DNA from: an uncultured Clostridia bacterium
GTDB taxonomy: Bacteria > Bacillota > Clostridia > Christensenellales > CAG-138
Assembly: GCA_946411635.1 (NCBI GenBank)
Contig: CAMKES010000008.1
Span: forward strand, 1-64,000
Direction of reading: 5' to 3'
DNA length: 64,000 nt
Below are positions 36,284-44,675 of this stretch, in pieces. Position 1 is the stretch's first letter. Every line of letters begins with the position of its first letter. A program made the translations under genes and the position numbers. The notes below the pieces were generated by a model. The model was not told the origin of the DNA and did not search any database. It was given only the letters and a program-made list of their open reading frames with translations.

Positions 36284-36658
36284 TTACGCTTTCCAGAGCC
36301 CGTGCAGGTTGCAGTAGGCATAGACCGCCTCGACTTCGTCGCCGTCGCAGATCCTGAAGCAGACCTCGGGCGCCTGACCGGGCGCGAGCGCCTTTCTCTG
36401 GTTGCCGTACTTGGTCTGCAGACTGACCCATTCGATATAGTGTTCGGGAAGCATCGGATGCGCGGCCGCGCCGATCTTCACTTTGACGCAGCAGCCGTCG
36501 ACCTCGACGACGGGCACGTGCTTTTCCAGGGACGCGTCGGTCGTGCCGGGGATAATCTCCTTCATCGGTTTGCCGCAGCACATGACGGGGACGGGGGTCT
36601 TTTTGACGATCGCGATGATCTGGCCGCAGGTCTCGCAGCGGTAGAACTTCATTTCCAT
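36284..36658 (-). CDS. dfx: Desulfoferrodoxin (superoxide reductase)
   Basis: 124 residues. N-terminal desulforedoxin iron centre with Cys8, Cys11, Cys27, Cys28 (CETC, MCC). The catalytic domain shows EKHVP (Glu-Lys of the active site plus the first His), AHPM, HYIEW and CNLHGLW (Cys and His ligands). It reduces superoxide without making oxygen, typical of strict anaerobes. AGGAGG precedes the ATG. Confidence 0.96.
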   Translation of the reverse strand: MEMKFYRCETCGQIIAIVKKTPVPVMCCGKPMKEIIPGTTDASLEKHVPVVEVDGCCVKVKIGAAAHPMLPEHYIEWVSLQTKYGNQRKALAPGQAPEVCFRICDGDEVEAVYAYCNLHGLWKA

Positions 36659-36687
36659 GGTGTGTGCCTCCTTTTGTTTTTTTCAAG

Positions 36688-36711
36688 AAAAACGCCCGGA
36701 AAACGGGCGTT
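36688..36711 (-). terminator. Terminator between the phosphoribosyltransferase-like gene and dfx
   Basis: Minus strand AACGCCCG, loop, CGGGCGTT, then TTTCTTG. dfx-rbr show no clear promoter of their own, so it may be leaky. Confidence 0.65.
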
Positions 36712-36720
36712 GCGGACGTG

Positions 36721-37365
36721 TTAAAAACTCGAGAAGCCGTACGTGTTGACCATGGCGTCGAGCTTGACGCCGGCCTTGCACTGCGGGCACTCGTGCGCGG
36801 GATAACTCTCGTAGTCGTCCCAGATGTGCTTCGTATCGCAGATCGAAATGACGGGATAGCCCGCGCATTCCTTGATGTTCGCAAGGATCGAGCAGATGCC
36901 GACCGTTTCGCCGCCGTAATAGCGGATCGCTTCGATCGCGCCGAGCGCGGTATAGCCCGTGGAAACGGACGCCGCCAGAACGAGGACGTGCTTGTTCCGG
37001 ATCATCGGAGCCGTGTTGTCGCGGAACAGCAGCTGGCTGCCCGTCGTATGCTCCGGCGTGACGACGCAGATCGCGCGGTTCGCGTTCATGCTCGTGAAGC
37101 TCTGCTTGGTAAGCTCGCTCGCCATGCACGCGCCGATGACCTCGGTGCCGTCCAGACAGAGGATCGTGTCGACGATCGTGGTCGCCTTGAAGCGGTTTGC
37201 AAGATGGATCGCGGCTTCACGCGCTTCGGGCAGACAGTATTTCGTCATGGTCAGATCAACGTAGTAGTTGATATGGCTGTGACTCGTGGCAAAATGTCCC
37301 TTCGCGACACGCAGGGGAAGATTGGTGTTGTTGGGGTTCCGGTATTCCCGCATTTGAATCGACAT
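36721..37365 (-). CDS. Phosphoribosyltransferase-like protein with altered PRPP motif
   Basis: 214 residues with the type I phosphoribosyltransferase outline of orotate PRTase relatives. The place of the PRPP loop reads [21 protein letters not shown]: the TG-x-T part is kept but the two acidic residues that normally precede it are Ala-Ala. Near the C-terminus HECPQCKAG suggests a metal knuckle. It has its own strong promoter and is followed by a terminator, then dfx-rbr. It may be an active enzyme of unusual type, or a regulator or binding protein derived from one. Confidence 0.6.
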   Translation of the reverse strand: MSIQMREYRNPNNTNLPLRVAKGHFATSHSHINYYVDLTMTKYCLPEAREAAIHLANRFKATTIVDTILCLDGTEVIGACMASELTKQSFTSMNANRAICVVTPEHTTGSQLLFRDNTAPMIRNKHVLVLAASVSTGYTALGAIEAIRYYGGETVGICSILANIKECAGYPVISICDTKHIWDDYESYPAHECPQCKAGVKLDAMVNTYGFSSF

Positions 37366-37399
37366 CCGTTAGTTGCCTCCCTCTCATTTGTCAAATTAT

Positions 37400-37428
37400 A
37401 TCATATCAAAATCAGCCGCCGGTGTCAA
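37400..37428 (-). promoter_or_regulatory. Promoter of the phosphoribosyltransferase-like gene
   Basis: Minus strand TTGACA (37428-37423), 17-bp spacer, TATGAT (37405-37400). The -35 lies inside the loop of a GC hairpin (37411-37440) that may end the resC transcript. Confidence 0.75.
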
Positions 37429-37460
37429 TGCCGCGGCGGTCGGCACTGTGAAAAACAACG

Positions 37461-38330
37461 TTATTTATAGCTGTGCAGTCCCGGCAAAAGCGTGTTTACG
37501 CCGATGTAGGTGAACAGCACGCAGATGAATCCGACGACGCCGAAGATCGCGGCGGTCCTGCCGTTCCAGCCGCGGCGGATCCTGAGGTGCAGATATACGA
37601 GGTAGATGAGCCACGTGATAAGCGCCCACGTCTCCTTCGGGTCCCAGGTCCAGTAGTTGCCCCAGGCGTTTTCCGCCCAGATGCCGCCGATCATGATCGT
37701 CGCGGTCAGGAACATGATGCCGAGCGACACGCAGCGGTAGCTGATGACGTCGAGCTTTTCCTTTTTCGGGATGTGAGAGTCCCAGAAGCCGTTTTCTTTC
37801 ATGCGGTCGCGCAGCAGGAAGATGATCGACAGCACGAACGAAACGCCGAACGCGCCGTATGCGATGATGACCGTCGACACGTGAATGCCGAGCCAGCTGC
37901 TCCTGAGTGCGGGCATGAGATTGCGGATGCGGTCCACGCCGTTGACGCCGATCGCTTCGTACGCCGCGATGGTCTTGAGCTCGTTCAGCTTCTGCAGTCC
38001 CGCGTACAGCGTAAGCAGCAGCGTGACCGGTGCGGAGAACGCGCCGAGCACGGGGAAGCGGAACTTCAGGATGAAGATCAGTCCGACGAGCGCGAGCGCC
38101 CACGCGAACGCAGTCGAGAATTCGTACTGGTTCGACATCGGCAGACGGGCCATCAGCGCGCCGCGCAGCACGATCGCCGCCGTATGCACGAGCAGCGCCG
38201 CAATATGCGCGCGGATCGCAAGCTTGGAAAGAAGCGGCTTTTTGATCGCGACGTACAGGAAATACAGGACCGTGACCGCGAAATACAGGATCAGCGTGAT
38301 GAGAAACAGGATACCTTCCGCCGACATCAT
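37461..38330 (-). CDS. resC: Cytochrome c assembly protein ResC/CcsA
   Basis: 289 residues, about eight membrane helices. The haem-handling WWD region is clear: WAENAWGNYWTWDPKETWALITW. Conserved His residues (YLHLR, GIHVS) fit the haem ligands of CcsA. Together with ResB it brings haem across the membrane and attaches it to CXXCH apocytochromes, here the neighbouring NrfA. The first of two adjacent ATG codons (38330) follows AGGAGG at 7 bp; it overlaps the resB stop (ATGA). Last gene of the rnf-nrf operon. Confidence 0.94.
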   Translation of the reverse strand: MMSAEGILFLITLILYFAVTVLYFLYVAIKKPLLSKLAIRAHIAALLVHTAAIVLRGALMARLPMSNQYEFSTAFAWALALVGLIFILKFRFPVLGAFSAPVTLLLTLYAGLQKLNELKTIAAYEAIGVNGVDRIRNLMPALRSSWLGIHVSTVIIAYGAFGVSFVLSIIFLLRDRMKENGFWDSHIPKKEKLDVISYRCVSLGIMFLTATIMIGGIWAENAWGNYWTWDPKETWALITWLIYLVYLHLRIRRGWNGRTAAIFGVVGFICVLFTYIGVNTLLPGLHSYK

Positions 38331-39586
38331 TGCGCTTCCTCCTTTCCTTTGCGGCCGGTGACCGCGCGGTCGAACTGTTCTTTGAACAGCGGCGCAAGTT
38401 TCTTGCTTTTGCCGTTCACCGTCCACGTTCCGTCCTCCCTGCGAACCGCCCAGACCGTTTCCGGTACGACGTACAGCGCGAAGAACAGACCCAGCGTGGT
38501 CAGGATCGAGCCCGTGAGCACGAGCCACGAGAACGAATCCTTCTTGACGCGCAGCAGGGTGTATTCGAGCGGATCGGAGAACGTGATCGTGTAGCCGCCG
38601 AGGTCGATGCCGCTGCCGGGCGCGAAGTAGTTCCGTCCGGTATCGACGTGCTGTCCCTGATAGAAGAACAGGACGTGATAGGCGGGGACGCCGTTGTGAT
38701 CCTCCTCAAAGCCGTCGAGGTAGAGCGAGAACCCGGGTAGGAACGAGATCGTCAGCTCCTCGCCGACGCAGAGGTCCGCGCTCTCGAACGGGACGCCGTT
38801 CTCCGCGATCGAAACACGCGCCGCGTAGCCGCTTGCGGTCTGATAATACTTCATGCCGTGCAGAACGGCGGGGTGGTTGACGCTTGCGGTCCCGCTCTGT
38901 GCCGTTCCGTCCTTCGTGCTGCGGACGGTCAGCTCGGATACGTACTGCTCAATGAAGCCCGCATCGTTGCGTACGGTGCGGAAATCGTCGACCGTCACCT
39001 CGTACGGCGTGCCCTCGACCGGCTTGGTCTGCCCCGGCGTGCCGTAGACCGACGCGGAAAACAGCGTCATCTGCCCGAGCGCATAGCCCAGCACGATCAG
39101 GATGATCCCGACGTGACAGATCCACGCGCCCCAGAAGCCGAAGCGGTTGCGGTACGCGAACAGCACGTCCGCGCCGTCGACGGTCGTTCTGACCGGGTTG
39201 CGGAAGCGCAGACGCTTCATGACCGCCTCGGGATCGGAAACGCCGTCCGCCGATACGGCGGGCGTATCGGAAACCGCGCGCTCCGGACGCGCGGCGTCCT
39301 TCGTCTGACGGATCAGCGCGCGCACGCGTGACAGATTGCAGAAGAGCAGGGAGAGACACAGCAGGGACACGAGCGTGATGAACCACCAGCTGTGAAACAC
39401 GTCGTCAAGCCGGAAGGCGAGGATGAACGCCGCCGCGCGCTCGGAATACGAATCGCGGTACGCTTCGAACTGCTCGCCCTGCGGCACGAGGCTTCCGATC
39501 ACACATACGATCGCAACGACGACCAGCAGGATGATCGCAAACTTCATGGACGCGATGAATTTGAAGATTTTTCTGAAGACTTGCAT
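38327..39586 (-). CDS. resB: Cytochrome c biogenesis protein ResB
   Basis: 419 residues. Three helices in the first 190 residues (about 9-30, 58-80, 150-172), a large extracytoplasmic domain (VSELTVRSTKDGTAQSG, HGMKYYQTASGYA), and a fourth helix near 365-388. Together with ResC it forms the System II haem ligation machine. The ATG at 39586 lacks a good ribosome-binding site; a stable stem sits just upstream, so expression may depend on coupling. Order nrfA-resB-resC implies dedicated maturation of NrfA. Confidence 0.92.
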   Translation of the reverse strand: MQVFRKIFKFIASMKFAIILLVVVAIVCVIGSLVPQGEQFEAYRDSYSERAAAFILAFRLDDVFHSWWFITLVSLLCLSLLFCNLSRVRALIRQTKDAARPERAVSDTPAVSADGVSDPEAVMKRLRFRNPVRTTVDGADVLFAYRNRFGFWGAWICHVGIILIVLGYALGQMTLFSASVYGTPGQTKPVEGTPYEVTVDDFRTVRNDAGFIEQYVSELTVRSTKDGTAQSGTASVNHPAVLHGMKYYQTASGYAARVSIAENGVPFESADLCVGEELTISFLPGFSLYLDGFEEDHNGVPAYHVLFFYQGQHVDTGRNYFAPGSGIDLGGYTITFSDPLEYTLLRVKKDSFSWLVLTGSILTTLGLFFALYVVPETVWAVRREDGTWTVNGKSKKLAPLFKEQFDRAVTGRKGKEEAQ

Positions 39587-39600
39587 AGATCGAAAGAAAT

Positions 39601-39635
39601 GCGGCAAAGGAGCGCCGTTCGACGTCCTTTGCCGC
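39601..39635 (-). other. Intercistronic hairpin between nrfA and resB
   Basis: GCGGCAAAGGA (39601-39611) pairs perfectly with TCCTTTGCCGC (39625-39635). On the minus strand only ATTTCTTT follows, a weak tail, so it may be a partial terminator or protect the nrfA message. Confidence 0.6.
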
Positions 39636-39648
39636 AGACGGGTCAGGG

Positions 39649-40977
39649 TTATTCGGCAAACGACTGCAGAAGCGCCGTGCCTTCGTCGATCAGATCCTCC
39701 GCGGTGTTGAGACAGCGCATCGCCAGATCGTAGTTATGCGCGCCCTCGGAGTTCTCCACGTAACAGTAGTCGAAGAACCACTGCGCCTTGCGATAGAGCT
39801 CGCGTACGCCGTCGAGCTGTTCTTCGGTGTATTTGCCGCTCTGATTCGCTTCCGCAAGCGCCTTTTTGAAGTCCGCAAGGCGGTTGCCGACGGTCGTTTC
39901 CTTCTCCGTTACGCGCTTCTGGATGCTTCTGACCATCTCGATCATATCGTCGCCGGTCCTGATGTCCGGATCCATAGAGGAATGGCACTGGAGACAGGTG
40001 GCGAGCAGCGTTTCGTCCTCGAGCGGGCTGACGAGCATGTGGCTGTGATAGATCGTGCGGTCCTTGGGATCCTGGACCACCGGCATATGACAGTCGGCGC
40101 AGTTCAGCGTGTCCGCGTGCTTGCCGAGCAGGACGGTCTCCATTTCGGGATGCTGCACCTTCAGCATCTTTGCGCCGGTGCTTTCCTGCGTCCAGTCGGA
40201 GAAGCCGAGCTGCGTGTAGTAGTCGTAGGTCGCTTCCGGCGTCATCGCCTCAACGGAGCTGTGCGGCATTCGGGTCGCCTTGGTCGCCGGATCGAAGTAA
40301 TACTCGATGTGGCACTGACCGCATGCGAGGATGCCGGGATCGATCGTACTCTTATTTTCACCGAGCGCAAGGTTGATGTACTCGTGGGTGACCGTCAGGT
40401 TTTCTTTCGGCTTCGTGCCGTTGCCGGGATTGTTGCCGTGGCAGGTGTAGCAGCTGACGGTCTCGCCGCCGTTTTGGGTGATCTGCGCATAGACCTCGTC
40501 AAACGGGAGGGCGTAAGCCGCTTCGTTCGTGTCCTGCGCCATCTTGGTGAAGTTCGGCGTCTTGCAGGTCAGGCAGTTCGCAAGCGCGTGAGGACGCTTG
40601 GTTTTCGCCACGTCCTCCAGCGTGTAGCTGTGGCCGCGCGCGCTGCCGTAGTCCTTCGCGAAGCCGTATCCCTCGTAGATCTCAACGAGGTACGGATCGA
40701 GTTCCAGATAATCGACGACGACGTCGTTGCCTTTGTTGCTGCCCATCGAAACGGCGATGTGCGGATAAACCGCGCTCCAGTCGCTCGCGGTGATCGTGCC
40801 GTCCGCGCTCGATGCCTGCGGCGCTTCGACCTTCCCGTAAGAGATATCCTCGCGCGAAAGCGGCACGGACTTGTAGGTGATGTGATGCTGACTGACGATG
40901 CCGGCAAGCGCCAGAATCGCGATGATCACGATGACCGCGCCGACGATGAGTTTTGCAGCCTGATTTCGTTTTTCCAT
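39649..40977 (-). CDS. nrfA: Ammonia-forming cytochrome c nitrite reductase NrfA
   Basis: 442 residues, normal NrfA length. An uncleaved-looking N-terminal helix (9-28) anchors it outside the membrane. Five haem sites: CLTCK (135-139), the Lys-ligated catalytic haem diagnostic of NrfA, then CYTCH (176-180), CGQCH (219-223), CADCH (293-297) and CLQCH (328-332). It reduces nitrite to ammonium with six electrons. No nrfH quinol dehydrogenase is nearby; instead it lies 3 bp after rnfB, inside the Rnf operon. The electron donor is therefore open. Confidence 0.96.
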   Translation of the reverse strand: MEKRNQAAKLIVGAVIVIIAILALAGIVSQHHITYKSVPLSREDISYGKVEAPQASSADGTITASDWSAVYPHIAVSMGSNKGNDVVVDYLELDPYLVEIYEGYGFAKDYGSARGHSYTLEDVAKTKRPHALANCLTCKTPNFTKMAQDTNEAAYALPFDEVYAQITQNGGETVSCYTCHGNNPGNGTKPKENLTVTHEYINLALGENKSTIDPGILACGQCHIEYYFDPATKATRMPHSSVEAMTPEATYDYYTQLGFSDWTQESTGAKMLKVQHPEMETVLLGKHADTLNCADCHMPVVQDPKDRTIYHSHMLVSPLEDETLLATCLQCHSSMDPDIRTGDDMIEMVRSIQKRVTEKETTVGNRLADFKKALAEANQSGKYTEEQLDGVRELYRKAQWFFDYCYVENSEGAHNYDLAMRCLNTAEDLIDEGTALLQSFAE

Positions 40978-40980
40978 GGG

Positions 40981-41796
40981 TTACGCCTCCTTCCGTGCGA
41001 CGGGGCAGGGCGGGGTGATGACGTGCGCGGGGCACTTCTCCGCGCACTTGCCGCACTGCGTGCAGTTCTCGTAGGTGACGCGGGCGAGGTTGCCGTCCAT
41101 ATGGATCGCGTCGAACTCACACTGACGGGTGCACAGCGTGCAGCCGATGCAGCCCGCGGAGCAGACCTTTTTGACCTGCGGGCCCTTGTCGCGGTTCATG
41201 CACTGCACGGCGACGTGTTTGCTCTCGGGCACGAGCTCGATGAGTCCCTTCGGGCACGCCTTGACGCACAGACCGCATGCGACGCACAGGCTGCGGTTCA
41301 CGACCGCAACGCCGTCGACGAGCCTGATCGCGCCCTGCGGACAGACGTTCACGCAGGAGCCGAGGCCCAGACAGCCGTAGTCGCAGTCCTTGAGGTTGAG
41401 CCCCGCAAGCACGGCCGCGCGGCAGTCGTTGATGCCGACGTAGTTGCCCTGCTGTCCGCAGGCGTCGCAGGTGCCCTTGCAGCGGACGAACGCGACCTTG
41501 CGTTCCAGAACTTCCGCGTCTGCGCCCATGATGCCGCCGATCTTTGCCGCGACCGGCGCGCCGCCGACGGGGCAGACGTTGACCGGCGCTTCTCCGGCGA
41601 CGATCGCCGCGGCAGCCGCGTCGCAGCCCGCGAATCCGCAGGCGCCGCAGTTGTTGCCGGGCAGGCATTCGCGGACTTCCGCTTCACGCTCGTCGACCGG
41701 GACGTGGAATTTCTTGCCGAGGAAGACCAGACCGAGACCGACGAGAATACCGATCACGGTGATCACGATGGTTGTGTACAGGATCGTCATACTCAT
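40981..41796 (-). CDS. rnfB: Rnf complex subunit RnfB (multi-cluster ferredoxin-like)
   Basis: 271 residues. N-terminal membrane helix (5-27), a CxxCxxxxC-type cluster motif (NNCGACGFAGC), a CKGTCDACG segment, then several ferredoxin-type sites (CLGLGSCVNVCP, CVACGLCVKACP, CIGCTLCTRQC, CTQCGKCAEKCP). It is the entry point for electrons from reduced ferredoxin. The start overlaps the rnfA stop (ATGA). Confidence 0.95.
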   Translation of the reverse strand: MSMTILYTTIVITVIGILVGLGLVFLGKKFHVPVDEREAEVRECLPGNNCGACGFAGCDAAAAAIVAGEAPVNVCPVGGAPVAAKIGGIMGADAEVLERKVAFVRCKGTCDACGQQGNYVGINDCRAAVLAGLNLKDCDYGCLGLGSCVNVCPQGAIRLVDGVAVVNRSLCVACGLCVKACPKGLIELVPESKHVAVQCMNRDKGPQVKKVCSAGCIGCTLCTRQCEFDAIHMDGNLARVTYENCTQCGKCAEKCPAHVITPPCPVARKEA

Positions 41797-42392
41797 GCAC
41801 CTCCCAGCGTGGACTTAATGACCGGTTCAAGGACGCTGAAGCCCATGAACGCGATCGCCATCAGCGCCGCCGCAAGCAGGACGACGGGCGCGCCGCGCAG
41901 CGGACGCGGCAGGTCGCTTTCGCTGATGCGGGAACGGATGCCCGCGAGCAGTACGATCGCGATCGTGTAGCCGACCGCGGTGCCGATGCCGGTGAGCACG
42001 CTGTCGACGAAGCCGGAGCCGATATTGCTGTTCGCAATGCCGAGCACCGCGCAGTTGGTCGTGATCAGCGGCAGATAGATGCCGAGCGACTTATACAGTC
42101 CGGGCGATTTCTTCTTCAGGAACATCTCGACGATCTGAACGAGCGCGGCGATGACCAGAATGAAGATGATCGTGTGCATGAACTCGATACGGAGCGGCAC
42201 GAGGACGTTGTCGTACAGAAGGTTCGCAACGGCGGACGCGATCGCCATGACGAAGATGACGGCGGCGCCGAGGCTTGCGGACGCTTTGATCTGCTGGGAT
42301 ACGCCGAGGAAGGAGCAGATGCCCAGGAATCGGACCAGCAGAACGTTGCTGACCAGCGCGTTCAATACAATGATCAAAAGCAGTCTTGTCAT
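41793..42392 (-). CDS. rnfA: Rnf complex subunit RnfA
   Basis: 199 residues, six membrane helices, the usual size. The start NALVSNVLLVRFLGICSFLGVS carries the conserved Cys that binds the membrane [2Fe-2S] cluster shared with RnfE. TTNCAVLG is the second such Cys region. It overlaps rnfE and rnfB by 4 bp on each side. Confidence 0.95.
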   Translation of the reverse strand: MTRLLLIIVLNALVSNVLLVRFLGICSFLGVSQQIKASASLGAAVIFVMAIASAVANLLYDNVLVPLRIEFMHTIIFILVIAALVQIVEMFLKKKSPGLYKSLGIYLPLITTNCAVLGIANSNIGSGFVDSVLTGIGTAVGYTIAIVLLAGIRSRISESDLPRPLRGAPVVLLAAALMAIAFMGFSVLEPVIKSTLGGA

Positions 42393-43075
42393 TTTGCTTC
42401 CTCCTCCTTTTTCTCCTCACAGCGCATCGCGCATTTCGCGCAGCAGCCGTCGCAGCCGTTGCTGTTGACGAGCTCGCGCTGGCGCGTCTTGATGCCGATC
42501 GCGTTCATGATGATGATGAACAGCGCGATGACCATGAAGGCGCCGGGAGCATCCTTGATGATGCCGACCGCATATTCCTTCGGGAACACGCGCATGTCGA
42601 ACGCCGTGCCCGCGCCGAGGAACTCGCGGACGAGACCGGTCAGCGTCAGGGCGACGGTGAAGCCGAGGCCCATGCCGATGCCGTCCATGACCGAAAGGCC
42701 GGGGGTGTGCTTGTTCGCGTACGCTTCCGCACGGCCCAGAATAATGCAGTTGACGACGATCAGCTCGATGAACGCGCCGAGCGCGGAGTACACCGAGGGC
42801 AGATACGCCTGCAGCAGCAGACTGACGATCGTGACGAACGACGCGACGATGACGATGTAAGAGGGGAGACGGACCTGATCCGGGATCACGTTGCGCATGA
42901 CCGAGATCAGGAAGTTGGAAAGGACCAGGACCGCCAGCGTCGAGAGACCCATGCTCACGCCGTGGATCGCGGTATCGGTGACCGCCAGAGCGGGACACAT
43001 GCCGAGCATCAGCACGAACGTCGGGTTCTCCTTGATCAGACCGTTATAGATCCGTTCGAAGTATTTGTTCTTCAT
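42389..43075 (-). CDS. rnfE: Rnf complex subunit RnfE
   Basis: 228 residues, six helices, pseudo-symmetric to RnfA. Cys-containing motifs LMLGMCPALAVT and IVVNCIILGRAEA match the cluster ligands. The C-terminus is Cys-rich (CDGCCAKCAMRC), an addition that could bind a metal. GGAGG precedes the ATG; the gene starts 1 bp after the fused rnfDG gene. Confidence 0.94.
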   Translation of the reverse strand: MKNKYFERIYNGLIKENPTFVLMLGMCPALAVTDTAIHGVSMGLSTLAVLVLSNFLISVMRNVIPDQVRLPSYIVIVASFVTIVSLLLQAYLPSVYSALGAFIELIVVNCIILGRAEAYANKHTPGLSVMDGIGMGLGFTVALTLTGLVREFLGAGTAFDMRVFPKEYAVGIIKDAPGAFMVIALFIIIMNAIGIKTRQRELVNSNGCDGCCAKCAMRCEEKKEEEAK

Positions 43076-43076
43076 A

Positions 43077-44675
43077 TCACTTGCCTCCTCCCATGATCAC
43101 GTTCCGGAAGAAGTCCAGACTTGCGTTGACGGAGTTGACGACGGCCTCCGAAGTTCTGGTCGAGCCGGAAACGGCGTCGACGCCGTTCGTGCTCTTGTCG
43201 CCGCCCAGAACGAAGGCGTCGACCGCGCGGCCGTTGAACTGGTCCCGATAGGCGGGATCTTCATCCCAGAGGGAACCCTTGCCCGGCGTTTCGTGGCTCT
43301 CGATGAACGCGATCCTGTTGACCGTGCCGTCCGGCGTGATGCCGACGGCGATCTTCAGCGGGGACTTGTAGCCGTCGTTGCTGGTGACCGCAAACACGTA
43401 GCCGACGGTCGCGTTGTTCGCATCGACGGCTCTGTATGCTTCGTCGATCTTCGTGCTGCCGAACTTGCCGCCCGCGTAGGAGTCGCCCTGCTCCGCGATC
43501 GCCGCTTCGGCCGCGTCGATCGTTTCGAAGTCCTCGGCGGCTTCACAGACGATCCGGTAGGATTTGGTCTTGTTCGAGCGCTCGTTCGCTTCGATCGAGT
43601 CCCTGGTGACGGTGAATACGCCGGACAGCGCAAGACCCGAGATCGCCGCGATCAGCGTCAGCGCGATGACGGGCTTCGGAATGCGCTTGAGGAGCGGCGG
43701 CTTCACGACGCCCTCGGCCTTTTCGATCGCACGCTTGCGGTACGCGTAAGGCTTCGGCACGATGTAGATGTCGATCAGCGGCGTGAACAGGTTCGCGATG
43801 ATGATCGAGTAGCTGAACATATCGGTGCCCTTGCCGTAGATGCGGAACAGCGCGCCGAGAATACCGATCAGGCACCCGTAAACGAGCTGTCCGAGACGGC
43901 TCACCGGAGAGGTGGTGTAGTCGGTCGCCATGAAGAACGCGCCGAGGATCACGCCGCCGCCGCACAGCTGCGCGACGAGGTAGGTGATATCGAACCCGTG
44001 ACCGCCGAACAGCGCGAGCACGAGGGTGAATGCGCCGATGACCGAGAAGCAGATCTCGCCGTGGATGATGTCGAGTCCCCACAGCACGAGACCGCCGACG
44101 AGCAGCGCGAGGATGGAGCTTCCGATGACGCCGCCCGCGGTTCCGAGGAACATCCGGGTGATGTCGACCATCTGACCCTTATAGAGCATTTCGACCGGCG
44201 TTGCGCCTGAGAGCGCGTCAAAGCTCGGATAGTTTGTCATCAGGGTACCGCTGCCGAACGAGATCAGCAGGAAGCACCGCGCGGCAAGCGCCGGGTTGAC
44301 GAAGTTCTTGCCGAGGCCCCCGAAGCAGCATTTGACGACGAGGATCGCGAAGACCGAACCGATCACCGGCATGAGCACCGGCGTGTTCGGCGACAGGCAC
44401 AGCGCGAGCATCAGACCCGTGACGGCGGCGCTGCCGTCGCCGATCGTGATCTTCCGCCGCGTGACGAGGCAGAACAGAAGCTCGGTGAGCACGGCGGAGG
44501 CGATCGCCGCGAGGATGACCCAGAGCGCGTTGAGGCTCTGGAACGTCACCCAGTGCACGACGACGCCGACGATGGCGGCGGGCAGCAGCGACGCGAAGAC
44601 GACCATCATGATGAACGGGGTCGTCCAGCGATCGCGTACGTGCGGACCCGCGGAGAGATTCAATGCTTTACCCAT
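43077..44675 (-). CDS. rnfD: Rnf complex RnfD-RnfG fusion protein
   Basis: 532 residues where RnfD is about 310-350 and RnfG about 190-210. Residues 1-325 are RnfD: many helices and the covalent-FMN motif SGAT at 156-159 (DALSGATPVEM). Residues about 340-532 are RnfG: one helix (about 345-368), an extracytoplasmic domain, and the FMN motif SGST at 503-506 (GVDAVSGSTRTS). The junction lies in a basic linker (KPYAYRKRAIEKAEGVVKPPLLKR) with no stop or internal start signal. No separate rnfG exists in the operon, so the fusion is probably real. Confidence 0.9.
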   Translation of the reverse strand: MGKALNLSAGPHVRDRWTTPFIMMVVFASLLPAAIVGVVVHWVTFQSLNALWVILAAIASAVLTELLFCLVTRRKITIGDGSAAVTGLMLALCLSPNTPVLMPVIGSVFAILVVKCCFGGLGKNFVNPALAARCFLLISFGSGTLMTNYPSFDALSGATPVEMLYKGQMVDITRMFLGTAGGVIGSSILALLVGGLVLWGLDIIHGEICFSVIGAFTLVLALFGGHGFDITYLVAQLCGGGVILGAFFMATDYTTSPVSRLGQLVYGCLIGILGALFRIYGKGTDMFSYSIIIANLFTPLIDIYIVPKPYAYRKRAIEKAEGVVKPPLLKRIPKPVIALTLIAAISGLALSGVFTVTRDSIEANERSNKTKSYRIVCEAAEDFETIDAAEAAIAEQGDSYAGGKFGSTKIDEAYRAVDANNATVGYVFAVTSNDGYKSPLKIAVGITPDGTVNRIAFIESHETPGKGSLWDEDPAYRDQFNGRAVDAFVLGGDKSTNGVDAVSGSTRTSEAVVNSVNASLDFFRNVIMGGGK

